The notes under the pieces were generated by a model that saw nothing but the letters and a program-made list of their open reading frames with translations, was not told the DNA's origin and did no database searches. A DNA stretch of 64,000 nt from an uncultured Methylopila sp. (GTDB taxonomy: Bacteria > Pseudomonadota > Alphaproteobacteria > Rhizobiales > Methylopilaceae), in assembly GCA_902168115.1 (NCBI GenBank), contig CABHPB010000080.1:1-64000 (forward strand), read 5' to 3'. A program made the position numbers and the translations under genes. This document shows, one piece after another, positions 18,536 to 29,300 of this stretch (its first letter is position 1; each line of letters begins with the position of its first letter).

Positions 18536-18973
18536 TCACATCAGCCCGAGCGAGCGCAGTTCGGCGACGAGATGGGCGGGCAGGCCCGGCGCGAGCTTCT
18601 CGTCCTCGGCGAGGTCCGCCGGGGCCTCGTTCGCCGGCAGGTAGCGCCAGCCCTGGAACGGCCGCCGCGGCGTCGGCCGCACCGGGATCAGCTCGGGGAC
18701 CATCACGATCGCGCAGCGGTCGGTCCCGTCGGCGTCCTTCACCGCGCGAAGCTCGCTGATCTTCTGCCGGACGAGGATCGTGCCCTTGATCACCCAGTAG
18801 AGCGAGCCGCCGTCGAGCACGTCGGCGGCGCGCTTCGGCATGGTCCGGGTGACGTGCGCATGCTGCTCGGGCGCGCCGCGCCGGCGCCTGTCGGCCATGC
18901 GCTCGTCGATCCAGGCGCGCAGCTCCTCCGGCGAATCGCAGCCGACGCACAGCTTCTGGAGATGAAGGGCCAT
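18536..18973 (-). CDS. DUF1489 family protein
   Basis: The 145-residue soluble protein matches DUF1489, a small family common in alphaproteobacteria. Recognisable parts are LHLQKLCVGCDSPEELRAWI, TRTMPKRAADVLDGGSLYWV, IKGTILVRQ and RRPFQGWRYL. No activity is known for the family. It lies 13 bases downstream of the DsrE-like gene in the bamE run. Confidence 0.92.
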   Translation of the reverse strand: MALHLQKLCVGCDSPEELRAWIDERMADRRRRGAPEQHAHVTRTMPKRAADVLDGGSLYWVIKGTILVRQKISELRAVKDADGTDRCAIVMVPELIPVRPTPRRPFQGWRYLPANEAPADLAEDEKLAPGLPAHLVAELRSLGLM

Positions 18974-18986
18974 CCCGCCTGTCCGC

Positions 18987-19424
18987 TCAGATGCCGGGCG
19001 CGACCTGCCAGCCGGCGACGTTCATCTTGTTGCGCAGGCTCGCGCACGCATGGACGCTGATTCCGGGCAGCGTCGGGATGCGGCGGCGGTTGGCCTTCGA
19101 CAGGGCGTCGATCGATTCCTTGCAGGCGAAGACCTGCACCCCGCCGACCCGCGACTTCATGTAGTCGCGCTGGACGGTGGAAGTGCCGGGGATCGCGATG
19201 ATCACCCCGGCGCCGGCGAGGATGATGCGGAAGGTCCGGCCGCGGCCGCCCTTCACGAAGTCCGCGCCGGCTCTCAGCGCGCGCAGGAAGGCCGACGGGT
19301 CGTGGCTGACGATCGTCACATATTGCTGGTCGCCGGGCGCGGCCGCGGCGCCGGCCAGCGGCGGCAGCGCGAAGGCCGCCGCCGTCAGGGCGCCGAGGAG
19401 CCGGGATCTTGCGAGCCGCGTCAC
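18987..19424 (-). CDS. Periplasmic DsrE-like family protein
   Basis: The 145-residue protein has a signal peptide (LLGALTAAAFALPPLAGAAAA). A domain follows that resembles DsrE/DsrF-type alpha/beta proteins: YVTIVSHDPSAFLRALRAG, FRIILAGAGVIIA, VQVFACKESIDAL and ISVHACASLRNKM. Two mature cysteines (FAC, HAC) are spaced as in members that handle sulfur or redox chemistry. That role is inferred only. It overlaps the end of bamE by four bases. Confidence 0.72.
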   Translation of the reverse strand: MTRLARSRLLGALTAAAFALPPLAGAAAAPGDQQYVTIVSHDPSAFLRALRAGADFVKGGRGRTFRIILAGAGVIIAIPGTSTVQRDYMKSRVGGVQVFACKESIDALSKANRRRIPTLPGISVHACASLRNKMNVAGWQVAPGI

Positions 19425-19870
19425 TCGTCGTTCGAGAGCAGGCCCCGGAACATGTGCTCGATGAAGTTGCGCTCTTCGCCGGCGGTCGGGGTGGTGTTGG
19501 TGTTGTAGTCGATGAGCCGGCCGTCCTGCACGCCGTAATTGGCGACGCGCTGCACCTTCCGGTTCTGGTCGAAATAGACGGCGACCACCTGCTGGTCGGT
19601 GATCTTCGGGTTCATGAAGGCCACCTGACGGTGGGTCTTCTGGCTGATGTAGTAGTAGACCTCGCCCTTGAGCGTCGCGGTGGTCGACGGCGTGCCGAGC
19701 ACGACCAGCACCTGCTCCTGGCTCGAGCCGACCGGAACCTGCTGGAGCGCGTTGGGGGCCATCACGTAGCCCTTGGTCTGGTCCTCGGCGCAGCCGGCGA
19801 GCGCGAGCCCTCCGGCTGTTGCGGCCAGAAGCGCCGCGGAGCGGACGGTCAGCTTGGTCTTCACTCTCAT
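19421..19870 (-). CDS. bamE: Outer membrane assembly lipoprotein BamE (SmpA/OmlA)
   Basis: The 149-residue lipoprotein has the lipobox LALAGC, with lipidated Cys about residue 27. A SmpA/OmlA domain follows: NALQQVPVGSSQEQVLVVLG, TPSTTATLKGEVYYYIS, and QQVVAVYFDQNRKVQRVANYG. BamE is a subunit of the BAM complex that folds outer-membrane proteins. As is usual in Rhizobiales it faces away from the ubiquinol-cytochrome c chaperone gene. It heads a four-gene run of envelope and unknown proteins. Confidence 0.93.
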   Translation of the reverse strand: MRVKTKLTVRSAALLAATAGGLALAGCAEDQTKGYVMAPNALQQVPVGSSQEQVLVVLGTPSTTATLKGEVYYYISQKTHRQVAFMNPKITDQQVVAVYFDQNRKVQRVANYGVQDGRLIDYNTNTTPTAGEERNFIEHMFRGLLSNDE

Positions 19871-20057
19871 CTCCGGACGTCCTCCCGAAACGCTGAACGC
19901 TCAGTCAGCCCGCCGCGTGGCGCCCACCCGCGGCCGGGCCGTCGGCGAAGGCCTCGTCCCCGCAAGGCTTGCCCCTTCGCCGGCCATGGCGTAACCCGCA
20001 GGCCGCCGCAGTTCAACTGGCGGCTGGATCACGACGCGCCGCGGGCGCGAAAGCCGG

Positions 20058-20609
20058 ATGTTCGCGGGACTTTTCAACAAGCGCGCCGCCAGACCGACGG
20101 ACGACCGGGGCGAAGCCGTCTACGCCGCGATCGTGGCGGCGGCGCGACGGCCCGAGCTCTATCGCGACGGCGGCGCGCCCGACACGCTCCCTGGCCGATT
20201 CGAGCTGATCGTCCTGCATGCGACGCTGGCGCTGCGGCGGCTGCGGCGCGAGACGACCGCGGGCGCCGACGATCTCGGACAGGCGACGTTCGACGCCATG
20301 ATCCGCGCGCTCGACGCCAATCTGCGCGAAATCGGCGTCGGCGACCTGTCTGTGCCGAAGCGGATGAAGGCGATGGCGCAATCGTTCTACGACGGCGCGA
20401 GGGCCTATGACGGGGCGCTCGACGCGGGAGACGAAGAGATGCTCGCCAAGGCGCTCGACAAGAACGTCTTCGGCGGATCGTCGTCCGGCGGCGCGCTGCG
20501 TCTCGCCCGCTACGCCGTCCGCGCGGACGCGCATCTGGCCAGCCTGCCCGTGACCGGCCCCGGCTCGGACTGGCCGGCGTTCCCGCCGATCGAGGAGGCG
20601 CATCCATGA
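20058..20609 (+). CDS. Ubiquinol-cytochrome c chaperone family protein
   Basis: The 183-residue protein belongs to the CBP3/UQCC1 family, which helps cytochrome b folding and bc1 complex assembly. Family-like stretches are YAAIVAAARRPELYRDGGAPD, TLPGRFELIVLHATLALRR, DLGQATFDAMIRALDANLRE and IGVGDLSVPKRMKAMAQSF. The region KALDKNVFGG is also typical. The gene overlaps the DUF177 gene by four bases. A 187-base divergent region separates it from bamE and holds an inverted repeat (CGGCGAAGG at 19943, CCTTCGCCG at 19974). Confidence 0.9.
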   Translation: MFAGLFNKRAARPTDDRGEAVYAAIVAAARRPELYRDGGAPDTLPGRFELIVLHATLALRRLRRETTAGADDLGQATFDAMIRALDANLREIGVGDLSVPKRMKAMAQSFYDGARAYDGALDAGDEEMLAKALDKNVFGGSSSGGALRLARYAVRADAHLASLPVTGPGSDWPAFPPIEEAHP

Positions 20610-21112
20610 CCGTTCCGCCGCTGTCCCGACCGCTTGTCGTCGCCAAGGTTCCGTCGCAGGGCGAGACGATCGAGGTCGTCGCCGACGAGCGCGAACGCGC
20701 GGCCGTCGCCGCCGAGAACGAGGTCGAAAGCATCGAGCGGCTGGTCGCACGCCTCGACGTGCGCCCGGCCGGCAAGGACGGCCTTTCCGTTCGCGGGCGC
20801 GTCGAGGCGCTGACGACGCGGATCTGCGTCGTGACGCTCGATCCGTTCGTCGAAGCGGTCGACGAGGAGATCGACGTGCGATTCGCGCCGGAGACCGAAA
20901 GCGCCGCCGCCGAGGCGCTCGAGGACGGCGAGGACACGCTAGACCCGATCGTCGACGGCGTCGTGGATCTCGGCGCGGTCGTCGCGGAATTCTTCACGCT
21001 CGGGCTGGACCCCCATCCCCGCAAGCCGGGCGCGAGCTTCGACGACGCCGTCGAGGACGCGGGGGCGGCCTCGCCGTTCGCCGCGCTTCGCGGCCTCAAG
21101 CGCGACGAATGA
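20606..21112 (+). CDS. DUF177 (YceD-like) protein
   Basis: The 168-residue acidic protein matches the DUF177/YceD family linked to 23S rRNA processing or ribosomal large-subunit accumulation. Landmarks are [20 protein letters not shown], then [23 protein letters not shown], which is the most conserved segment. The C-terminus ends in NP-like [13 protein letters not shown]. It sits directly before plsX, a common order, without rpmF between. The start overlaps the preceding chaperone gene. Confidence 0.92.
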   Translation: MTVPPLSRPLVVAKVPSQGETIEVVADERERAAVAAENEVESIERLVARLDVRPAGKDGLSVRGRVEALTTRICVVTLDPFVEAVDEEIDVRFAPETESAAAEALEDGEDTLDPIVDGVVDLGAVVAEFFTLGLDPHPRKPGASFDDAVEDAGAASPFAALRGLKRDE

Positions 21113-21254
21113 GAACCCTTCCGGGGTCGGCGCGTTCTGGTCTTGCCACCACGGCGTCGCACGTTATGGTCCCGCGCCCGAACCGCCGCCCATCCGAGCG
21201 GCGCCCCCCGCGCCTCGTCATCGTCACGCGGCGAGCTCTCCCGGCCCAGGACGA

Positions 21255-22319
21255 ATGACTGACAAGGTCCGCATCGCACTCGACGCCATGGGCGGGGACC
21301 ATGGGCCGGAAGTCGTCGCGCCGGGCGCGTCGATCGCCCTGTCCCGCAAGCCCGACCTGAGCTTCCTGTTCGTCGGCGACGAGGCCCGCATCCGTCCGCT
21401 GCTGGACGCCGACCCGGCGCTTCGCGCCGTGTCCGAGATCCAGCACACTGACGTCTCGGTGGCGATGGACGACAAGCCAAGCGTCGCGCTGCGCAAGGGC
21501 CGCTACAAGTCGTCGATGTGGCTCGCGCTCGAGGCGGTGAAGGCCCGCAGGGTCGACGCCGCGATCTCGGCGGGCAACACCGGCGCGCTGATGGCGATGT
21601 CGCGTCTGTGCGTGCGCATGACGCCCGGCGTCGAGCGTCCGGCGATCGCCGCGATCTGGCCGACGGTGCGCGGCGAGTCGATCGTGCTCGACGTCGGCGC
21701 GACGATCGGCGCGGACGCCAACCAGCTGGTCAGCTTCGCCGTCATGGGCGCCGCGATGGCGCGCATCCTGTTCGACATCGACCGTCCGACCGTCGGCCTG
21801 CTCAACATCGGCGTCGAGGAGGTCAAGGGCGTCGAGCAGGTCAAGGAGGCCGCGATCCTGCTGCGCGCAGGCGACTTCCCGCGCCTCGACTTCCGCGGCT
21901 TCGTCGAGGGCAACGACATCGGCAAGGGCTCGGTCGACGTCGTGGTGACGGAGGGCTTCTCCGGCAACATCGCCCTCAAGACCGCCGAAGGCACCGCCAA
22001 GCAGATCGGCGAGTATCTTCGCTCGGCCATCAGCCGGACCCTGATGTCGAAGATCGGCTACGTGCTCGCCAAGCACGCCTTCGACACGCTCCGGGAGAAG
22101 ATGGATCCCCGCAAAGTCAACGGCGGCGTGTTTCTCGGCCTCGACGGCGTCGTCATCAAGAGCCACGGCGGCACCGACGCCGAGGGCTTCGCATCGGCCG
22201 TGGAGCTCGGCTACGACATGGCCCGATACGACCTGATGGAAAAGATTCACCAGGGCTTCGCATCGGATGCGAGCGCCCCGCAGCCGGCGGCGCCGGCGCT
22301 GGTCGGAGCCGCCTCGTGA
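21255..22319 (+). CDS. plsX: Phosphate acyltransferase PlsX
   Basis: The 354-residue enzyme converts acyl-ACP to acyl phosphate for PlsY, starting phospholipid synthesis. Motifs are [49 protein letters not shown] and [18 protein letters not shown]. The C-terminal [21 protein letters not shown] is also typical. The stop codon overlaps the GTG start of fabH. Its partner plsY is encoded at 52416-53051. Confidence 0.97.
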   Translation: MTDKVRIALDAMGGDHGPEVVAPGASIALSRKPDLSFLFVGDEARIRPLLDADPALRAVSEIQHTDVSVAMDDKPSVALRKGRYKSSMWLALEAVKARRVDAAISAGNTGALMAMSRLCVRMTPGVERPAIAAIWPTVRGESIVLDVGATIGADANQLVSFAVMGAAMARILFDIDRPTVGLLNIGVEEVKGVEQVKEAAILLRAGDFPRLDFRGFVEGNDIGKGSVDVVVTEGFSGNIALKTAEGTAKQIGEYLRSAISRTLMSKIGYVLAKHAFDTLREKMDPRKVNGGVFLGLDGVVIKSHGGTDAEGFASAVELGYDMARYDLMEKIHQGFASDASAPQPAAPALVGAAS

Positions 22320-23290
22320 GCCTGATCCGGTCCGTGGTACGCGGCTGCGGCAGCTATCTGCCGCCGGACGTGCTGACGAACGAGGATCTCGCCCGGCAGG
22401 TCGACACCTCCGACGACTGGATCGTCCAGCGCACGGGCATACGGCAGCGCCACGTGGCCTCGGCCGGCGAGATGACGTCCGATCTCGCGCTCGCCGCCGC
22501 GCGCGCCGCTCTGGCCGACGCCGGGATGGCGGCGGACGAGATCGACCTGATCGTGCTGGCCACCTCGACGCCCGACAACACGTTCCCGGCGAGCGCGGTC
22601 TCGGTGCAGGCGGGGCTCGGCATCACCCGCGGTTTCGCCTTCGACGTGCAGGCGGTCTGCTCCGGCTTCGTCTATGCGCTGGCGGTCGCCGACAAGTTCC
22701 TCGTGTCCGGCCAGCACAAGAAGGCGCTCGTCATCGGCGCCGAGACCATGTCGCGCATTCTCGACTGGACCGATCGCACCACCTGCGTGCTGTTCGGCGA
22801 CGGAGCCGGCGCGGTGGTGCTCGAGGCCGTCACCGAGGCGGACGCCGCGGGCAGGGGGGTCCTGACCACCCATCTGAGGTCCGACGGGCGCCACAAGGGC
22901 AAGCTGTTCGTCGACGGCGGACCATCCTCGACCGGCACGGTCGGCCATCTGCGCATGGAGGGCCGCGAGGTCTTCCGCCACGCCGTCGGCATGATCACGG
23001 ACGTCATCCGCGACGCCTTCGCGGCGACCGGCGAGTCGGCCGAGTCGATCGACTGGTTCGTGCCGCATCAGGCGAACCGCCGGATCATCGACGCGAGCGC
23101 CCAGAAGCTCGGGATCGCCCCCGAGAAGGTGGTCGTCACAGTCGACGGGCACGGAAACACTTCGGCGGCTTCCATTCCGCTAGCGCTCGCCGCGGCGCGC
23201 GCCGACGGGCGCATCAAGCGCGGCGATCTCGTCCTGCTCGAAGCCATGGGCGGCGGATTCACATGGGGATCGGCGCTGGTCCGCTGGTGA
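22316..23290 (+). CDS. fabH: Beta-ketoacyl-ACP synthase III
   Basis: The 324-residue enzyme condenses acetyl-CoA with malonyl-ACP to start fatty acid synthesis. The catalytic triad is visible as Cys in [14 protein letters not shown], His in [13 protein letters not shown] and Asn in [18 protein letters not shown]. The N-terminus has [18 protein letters not shown]. The start is GTG at 22316, inside the plsX stop, and the reading frame extends further upstream only as shadow sequence. It ends 135 bases before ihfA. Confidence 0.97.
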   Translation: MSLIRSVVRGCGSYLPPDVLTNEDLARQVDTSDDWIVQRTGIRQRHVASAGEMTSDLALAAARAALADAGMAADEIDLIVLATSTPDNTFPASAVSVQAGLGITRGFAFDVQAVCSGFVYALAVADKFLVSGQHKKALVIGAETMSRILDWTDRTTCVLFGDGAGAVVLEAVTEADAAGRGVLTTHLRSDGRHKGKLFVDGGPSSTGTVGHLRMEGREVFRHAVGMITDVIRDAFAATGESAESIDWFVPHQANRRIIDASAQKLGIAPEKVVVTVDGHGNTSAASIPLALAAARADGRIKRGDLVLLEAMGGGFTWGSALVRW

Positions 23291-23331
23291 TTTTTCTCGC
23301 TTTTACAGGGTCTCGCCGGGCTTTCCGATCA

Positions 23332-23360
23332 TTGACCCGCGCGGGCTTGCCCAATAGCTT
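23332..23360 (+). promoter_or_regulatory. Possible sigma-70 promoter of ihfA
   Basis: TTGACC and TAGCTT are separated by 17 bases in the 135-base gap before ihfA. The -35 box is strong and the -10 box weak. Visual prediction. Confidence 0.4.
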
Positions 23361-23425
23361 CGTTCCGAGGGGACGAAGGTCACAAGATCGCGCTCGACGC
23401 GGCGGGGCTTTGGGGAGACGACTGA

Positions 23426-23743
23426 ATGGCGGGGCGAACAGTCACGCGGGCGGACCTCTGCGAGGCCGTCTATCAGAAGGTCGGGCTGTCCCGGACCGAA
23501 TCCGCCGCTCTCGTCGAGATGGTGCTGTCGGAGATCGGCGACTGCCTGGAACGGGGCGAGACCGTCAAGCTCTCCTCGTTCGGCTCGTTCGTCGTGCGCG
23601 ACAAGGGGCAGCGCGTCGGCCGCAATCCCAAGAGCGGACAGGAAGTGCCTATTCCTCCGCGACGCGTGATGGTTTTTCGGCCATCCAATATCCTCAAGAG
23701 CCGTATCAACGGCGAGGAGCATCTGGAGAACGGATCGGCGTGA
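23426..23743 (+). CDS. ihfA: Integration host factor subunit alpha
   Basis: The 105-residue DNA-bending protein pairs with IHF-beta. It has the HU/IHF fold with [20 protein letters not shown], the conserved [20 protein letters not shown] signature and the beta-arm segment [20 protein letters not shown]. The arm sequence [13 protein letters not shown] is of the alpha subunit type. Its stop overlaps the GTG start of the MerR-family gene, a pairing common in proteobacteria. Confidence 0.96.
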   Translation: MAGRTVTRADLCEAVYQKVGLSRTESAALVEMVLSEIGDCLERGETVKLSSFGSFVVRDKGQRVGRNPKSGQEVPIPPRRVMVFRPSNILKSRINGEEHLENGSA

Positions 23744-24330
23744 GCTTCGAGACGGGGGACGAACCGAGGGACGTCGGCGGCAAGGGACCCGACGCCTTCC
23801 GCACGATCAGCGAGGTCGCGGAAGAGCTCGGCCTGCCCCAGCACGTCCTCCGCTTCTGGGAGACCCGGTTTCCCCAGATCAAGCCGATCAAGCGCGGTGG
23901 CGGTCGCCGGTACTACCGGCCTGGCGACGTCGACCTGCTGCGCGGCGTCAAGCAGCTTCTCTATGGCGAAGGCTACACGATCCGGGGCGTGCAGCGGATC
24001 CTGCGCGAGCAGGGCGGACGCAAGCTGGCGCAGTCCGCCGGGTCCGCCGGGTCCGCCGCGGTCGAGACGCCGGGCTCCGACGAGGGGCCGTCGCTCTACG
24101 CCCCGCGCCGCCAGGAGCCGGTGTTCGAGCTCGAGGCGGAGGAATCCGAGCCCGTCGCGCCCACGCCGGCCGAGGACGACGCCGAACCGGATTTTCGTCG
24201 CGTGGACGATGCGCGGATCGATCAGCCCGCGCCCGTCAGGTCCGGCCTGACGGACGCACAGACGCGCCGTTTGGCCGCGGCGCTGGACGATCTCACCGAG
24301 TGCCGCCGTATTCTTGACGGTTGGTCCTGA
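23740..24330 (+). CDS. MerR family transcriptional regulator
   Basis: The 196-residue protein has a MerR winged-helix domain at residues about 20-90: [64 protein letters not shown]. After this comes a low-complexity acidic and proline-rich linker and a short C-terminal helix ([20 protein letters not shown]). It has no metal-binding cysteine cluster, so it is unlikely to be a metal sensor. The GTG start is coupled to the ihfA stop. The target genes are unknown. Confidence 0.92.
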   Translation: MSFETGDEPRDVGGKGPDAFRTISEVAEELGLPQHVLRFWETRFPQIKPIKRGGGRRYYRPGDVDLLRGVKQLLYGEGYTIRGVQRILREQGGRKLAQSAGSAGSAAVETPGSDEGPSLYAPRRQEPVFELEAEESEPVAPTPAEDDAEPDFRRVDDARIDQPAPVRSGLTDAQTRRLAAALDDLTECRRILDGWS

Positions 24331-24411
24331 ACGCGGCGCCATAGTCGCGACGTTGCAATCCCCGGTTATCCAAACGACAAAGGGGTAGCTGGATGATGGA
24401 AGCGGGCGGGT

Positions 24412-26364
24412 ATGGCGGCGTTGCGTAGGCTCAGACACGGCTTTCCGTCGCCAAGACTGTTGGTGGCCGGAGCCGTTTGCGCGCTGGTCGCCGCCGCTCA
24501 CGCCCAGCCGGCGCCGGACGGCCCGCCTCCTGCCGCAGCCGCGGCGGTTCCGGGCGTTTCCTATGTCACCAGCTTCCAGGTCGACGGCGCCGACAAGGAC
24601 GTCGAGAAGATCGCGACCGAGACCTCCTCGCTGAAGACGCTCGAGAAGGAGCCGCCGCCCGGCCCGCCCGGTCTGGTCGGCCGCGCCAAGGCCGACATCG
24701 AGCGAATCTCGGCGGCGCTGTCCGCCACGGGGCGCTACGGCGCGATCGTCGACGTCACCGTCGGCGGCGTTTCCGCGACGTCGCAGAGCGCGCCGGACGC
24801 CGCGCAGCGTTCGCGCAAGCCGGTGCCGGTGGTCGTGGTCGTCCATCAAGGGCCGGTGTTCACCTTCGGCTCCGTGCGCGTGCAGCCGCTCGACGGGCCG
24901 TCGTCCCGCATCGACTACAATCTGCGAAAAGCCGGTCTCGAACCCGGCAAGCCGGCGCCGTCCGCCGTGATCTTCGCGGCCGAAGGCCGGATCGTCGACC
25001 AGCTCCGCGCCGACGGCTACCCCTTCGCCGCCACCAAGGGCCGCGACGCGACCGCCGACCACACGCGCAAGCAGCTCGATCTCGTCATCAAGGTCGCCGC
25101 CGGCCCGCGCGCGCCCTTCGGCGAGGTGACGGTCTCGGGCACGAAGGAGGTCGACCCGCGCGTCGTGCGCGGCCGCGTGCCGTTCAGGCCGGGCGACCAG
25201 TACGATCCGGAAAAGGTGCGCGAGCTCCGCGAGGAGATCGCCAAGCTCGACGTGTTCTCCTCCATCCGCATCCGCGAGGCGGAGAAGCCGGACGCGTCCG
25301 GCCGGGTGCCGATCACTGTCGAGGTCGAGGAGAAGAAGTTCCGCTACGTCGGCGCGGCCGCCAAGTGGGACTCGATCGACGGCGCCGGCGTCAACGCCTA
25401 TTGGGGCCACCGCAACCTGTTTGGCGGCGCCGAGAAGCTGAGGCTCGACGCGGGCGTCGGACGGCTGATCACCAACAAGCCGGCCGAATACGAGTACCAG
25501 CTGCGGGCGCAGTTCGAGAAGCCGGGCGTCATCACCGGCTTCACTGACTTCCTGGCCGAGGTCGAGGCGCTGCGCGAGCGCACCGACGCCTACTGGCGCG
25601 ACGGCATCCGCGGCCAGGTCGCGCTCCGCCAGCGCGTCACCAGCGACCTGTCGATCCAGGGCGGCCTCGAGGTCGAGGCCTCCGACATCCGCGACACCAT
25701 CGGCCAGAAGACCTACCTGCTCGCCGGCGTGCCGTTGAGCGCGACCTTCGACAACACCGACAACAAGCTCAATCCGAGCGAGGGCGTGAAGCTGACGGTC
25801 GCGGCCGCGCCCTATTTCAACGCGCAGGGCGACCAGAAGTCGCTCAACATCTTCAAGGCGCAGATCTCGTCCTACTTCGCCTTCGACGAGGACGGCCGCT
25901 TCATCCTCGCCGGCAAGATCGGCGCGGGCTCGATCGTCGGCCCGAGCACGACCGCGGACGTCCCGGCCAACAGGCGCTTCTTCGCGGGCGGCGGCGGCTC
26001 GGTGCGCGGCTTCGCCTACCAGAGCGCCAGCCCGTCCTGCAAAGAGAAGTTCCCGGTCCCAAGCCACGCCCTGACCTGCAACGACGACCAGCCGTTCGGC
26101 GGCCGCAGCCTGCTCGAAAGCTCGATCGAGGCGCGCATCAAGATCACCGACACGATCGGCATCGTGCCCTTCGTTGACGCCGGCGCCGCCTTCGACAAGA
26201 CCTATCCCGACTTCAAGGAAGACATCCGCGTCGGCGCGGGCGTCGGGCTGCGCTACTACACCAGCATCGGCCCGATCCGCTTCGACGTCGCGACGCCGGT
26301 CATGGGCCGCACGAGCAACGATCCGCGCGTGGCCTTCTATGTGTCGATCGGGCAGTCGTTCTGA
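24412..26364 (+). CDS. tamA: Translocation and assembly module TamA (BamA/Omp85 family)
   Basis: The 650-residue outer-membrane protein has a signal peptide (LLVAGAVCALVAAAHA). Three POTRA-like domains cover about residues 45-320. The Omp85 beta-barrel follows from about 330, with FAGGGGSVRGFAYQS (the conserved RGF loop) and FVDAGAAFDKTYPD. It ends in a C-terminal phenylalanine, as barrel substrates of BAM do. With TamB it forms an envelope-spanning complex for barrel assembly and lipid transport. The stop codon overlaps the tamB ATG by one base. The start at 24412 is preferred because an upstream ATG in another frame stops at once. Confidence 0.95.
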   Translation: MAALRRLRHGFPSPRLLVAGAVCALVAAAHAQPAPDGPPPAAAAAVPGVSYVTSFQVDGADKDVEKIATETSSLKTLEKEPPPGPPGLVGRAKADIERISAALSATGRYGAIVDVTVGGVSATSQSAPDAAQRSRKPVPVVVVVHQGPVFTFGSVRVQPLDGPSSRIDYNLRKAGLEPGKPAPSAVIFAAEGRIVDQLRADGYPFAATKGRDATADHTRKQLDLVIKVAAGPRAPFGEVTVSGTKEVDPRVVRGRVPFRPGDQYDPEKVRELREEIAKLDVFSSIRIREAEKPDASGRVPITVEVEEKKFRYVGAAAKWDSIDGAGVNAYWGHRNLFGGAEKLRLDAGVGRLITNKPAEYEYQLRAQFEKPGVITGFTDFLAEVEALRERTDAYWRDGIRGQVALRQRVTSDLSIQGGLEVEASDIRDTIGQKTYLLAGVPLSATFDNTDNKLNPSEGVKLTVAAAPYFNAQGDQKSLNIFKAQISSYFAFDEDGRFILAGKIGAGSIVGPSTTADVPANRRFFAGGGGSVRGFAYQSASPSCKEKFPVPSHALTCNDDQPFGGRSLLESSIEARIKITDTIGIVPFVDAGAAFDKTYPDFKEDIRVGAGVGLRYYTSIGPIRFDVATPVMGRTSNDPRVAFYVSIGQSF

Positions 26365-29300
26365 TGGCGATCCTCAAGCGCGCCCTGATCGTCCTCGCGA
26401 TCCTGCTGCTGATCCCGGTGGTCGTGCTGGCCGCCGCTTTCGCCTACATGACGACCGCGCACGGCCTGTCGACGATCGCCTCGGTCGCGTCGAAATACGC
26501 CAGCTCCGACGACACCAAGATCGCGATCGGCGACATTGAGGGATCGTTTCCCTACGACCTGACGCTGAGGGACGTGAAGCTCTCGGACCGCAAGGGCGAG
26601 TGGCTGACGGTCGACCGGGCGCGCGTGGTGTGGTCCCCGCTCCAGCTCTACTCGCGCAAGCTCACCGTCGACCTGGTCGACGTCGGCAGGGTCGAGGTCG
26701 CGCGCCAGCCCGACTATCCGGAAGCGAACGAGCCGGTCGCGCCGCCAGATCCCAACGCGCCGCTGTTTCCGCAGCTGCCGATCGAGATCAAGCTCGAAAA
26801 ATTCCTGCTGGCGGACCTCGGCCTTGCCGAGCCGGTGATCGGGACCGCCGCCCGGCTGACCGCGAGCGCGGCGGCGACCGTTCGCCAACCCAAGGACGGC
26901 GTCTCGGCCGAGTTCGACGTCCGCCGCACCGACGGCACGAAGGGCCAGTTCGCCGGCCGCGCCCGCTTCGTCCCGGCGACCAACGGCGTCGAGATCTCGC
27001 TGCGCGGTTCCGAGCCCGCCGGCGGCCTCGTCGCGCGCATGGCGAACATTCCGGGCCTGCCGCCGGTCGATATCGGCATGGACGGCGCGGGCACGCTCGA
27101 CGCGCTCCGCACCCAGCTCGTCGTCACGGCCGGCACGCAGGGGCGGATCGACGGCGCGGCGGAGGTCAAGAGGGAAGGGCAGGGCCGGCGCGTCACGCTC
27201 GACCTCAACGGCTCGCTCGCCGGGCTCGTCCAGCCGGACGTCGCGCCGCTGGTCGACGGCATGAGCAAGGTCTCGGCCGAGGGCGTCGTGCCCGACAAGG
27301 GACCGATCCAGATCGTCCGCGCCGACGTCGGTGTCCCCGCCGCGCGGCTGAGCGCGCGCGGCAGCGTCGACACCGAGGCCGAGACGCTCGACGTCTCCTA
27401 CGACCTCACCGCCGGGGACGCTGCGCGCTTCGCCAGACTGCTGCCGGGCGTTTCCTGGGTTTCGGCGAGCGGACGGGGAACCGCGAAGGGTCCGATCGAC
27501 CATCCCGAGATCCGCGCCAGCGTCGACGCCGGCGGGCTCGTCGTTCCGCAGGGCTCGTTCCAGACCGCGAAGGTCGATCTGACCGCGATGCCCGACGGGC
27601 CGCTGTCGCAGGACACGACCAAGGTGAAGGCGCTCGTGACGGGCGAGGCCGACGGCGTGAAGTTCGCCGACGACCGCATCTTCGCAGGCGGCCGCAAGTT
27701 CACCCTCGCGCTCGACGCCACCAGCAGCCTCAAAGGCGAGGCGGACATCCGCAAGGCCGACGTCAGCCTTGCCGACGTGCGCGCGAGCTTCGTCGGGCAG
27801 GCCTCGCCGGAGGCCGTGAAGGGCAAGGCGACGGTCAACGCCGCCGATCTGTCGACGCTCGCGCCGGCCGCCGGCATGCCGCTCGCGGGCGCGCTGGATC
27901 TCGCCGCCGATCTCGATGTCGCCCTCGACATGTCGCGGCTGAACCTTTCCGCCAACGGCACGGGCTCGGGCCTTGCCACGGGCGTTCCTCAGGTCGACGC
28001 GCTAACCGGCGGCGACCTTGCGATCAAGGGCGGCGTGACCCGCGCCGAGGACGGCTCGATCGTCTTCCGCGACTTCGATGCGCGCGGGGAGCACATCGTC
28101 GTCACCGCGAACGGCGCGGTCACAGACGCGCGGGCCGACGCCAAGATCCTCGCCGAGATCGACGACCTGTCGAAGGTCGACGGGCGCGCCGCAGGCGCCG
28201 CCAAGGTCACGGCCGATCTCACCGGCAAGCTCGACGACCTCGGCCTCAAGGCGGTGGTCTCGATCCCCGAGGGCAAGGCGCTCGACAAGACGCTCAAGGA
28301 CATCGAGGTCAAGGTCGACGCGACCGATGTCACCGGCTCGATCGCCGGGACGCTCGCGCTCGCGGGTTCGCTCGACGGCAAGGCGGTGAAGGGCGGCGGC
28401 CGGCTGCGGACGGACGGCGAGGTGCGGCGGATCGAGGGTCTCGACCTTGCGATCGCGCAGACGACCGTGACCGGCGACGTCGCGGTCGCGCCAAAGGGTC
28501 TCGCCGACGGCAAGCTCGCCTTCGCCTCGCCGGACCTCTCCGAGATCGGCGCGCTCGCGCTCACCGAACTCGCCGGCAAGGTCAGCGGCGACGTCGCGCT
28601 GTCGTCCGAGGGCGGCGTGCAGCGCGCGATCGTCAAGCTGCAGGGGACGGACATCGCAGCGCCGGGCGTGACGCTCGGCTCCATCGACGCAAACGTCACC
28701 GCCGTCGACCCGGCGGGCAAGCTGACCCTGGACGGCACGATCAACGGCCGCTCGATCGCCGCCGGCGGCCAGGCGATCGACGATCTCGCGGTCGTCGCCA
28801 AGGGCGCGCCCGACGGGATGGACGTCAATCTCGACATGGCGTCGAGGGCGCTGGGCTCGTCCGCCAAGGCGGACGCCCGCGTCGTCTACGCGCCGAGCGA
28901 GACCCGCATCGAACTCCGCAAGCTCGACCTCGCCGGCGGCGGCAAGACCGCCTCTCTGACCGGGCTCGCGCCGGCCGAGATCCGGCTCGCCGACAAGACC
29001 GTCCGGATCACCGGCTTCTCGCTGAGGTCGGGCGAGGGCGGCGTGCTCGACATCTCCGGCGAGGCGGGCGAGCAGCTGAACCTGAACCTCGGCCTGCGCG
29101 ACCTGCCGCTCGCGCTCGGCAACGCCTTCACGCCGGGCCTTGGCCTCTCGGGCGCGGCCGGCGGCGACGCGCTCGTCACCGGCCGTGCGGACGATCCCAA
29201 GGTCGCCTTCAACCTCTCGGTCGCGGAGCTGACCGTCGACAAGCTGAAGAACGCCAAGGTCCCGCCGCTGACCGTCGTGACAAAGGGCCTGCTCGAAGGC

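Noticed and set aside
19943-19982. Inverted repeat CGGCGAAGG/CCTTCGCCG as a riboswitch before the bc1 chaperone
   Set aside because: Only one nine-base stem is visible and no known riboswitch core is present; kept only as a note in the neighbouring gene entry.
24331-24411. Possible tRNA gene after merR, as in some relatives
   Set aside because: The 81 bases do not fold into a cloverleaf and lack the T-loop GTTC-A-A pattern in the right place.
23473-26067. Open frame of 864 codons on the minus strand opposite fragments of ihfA, merR and tamA
   Set aside because: It crosses three real genes and an intergenic region, and its translation has no family resemblance.
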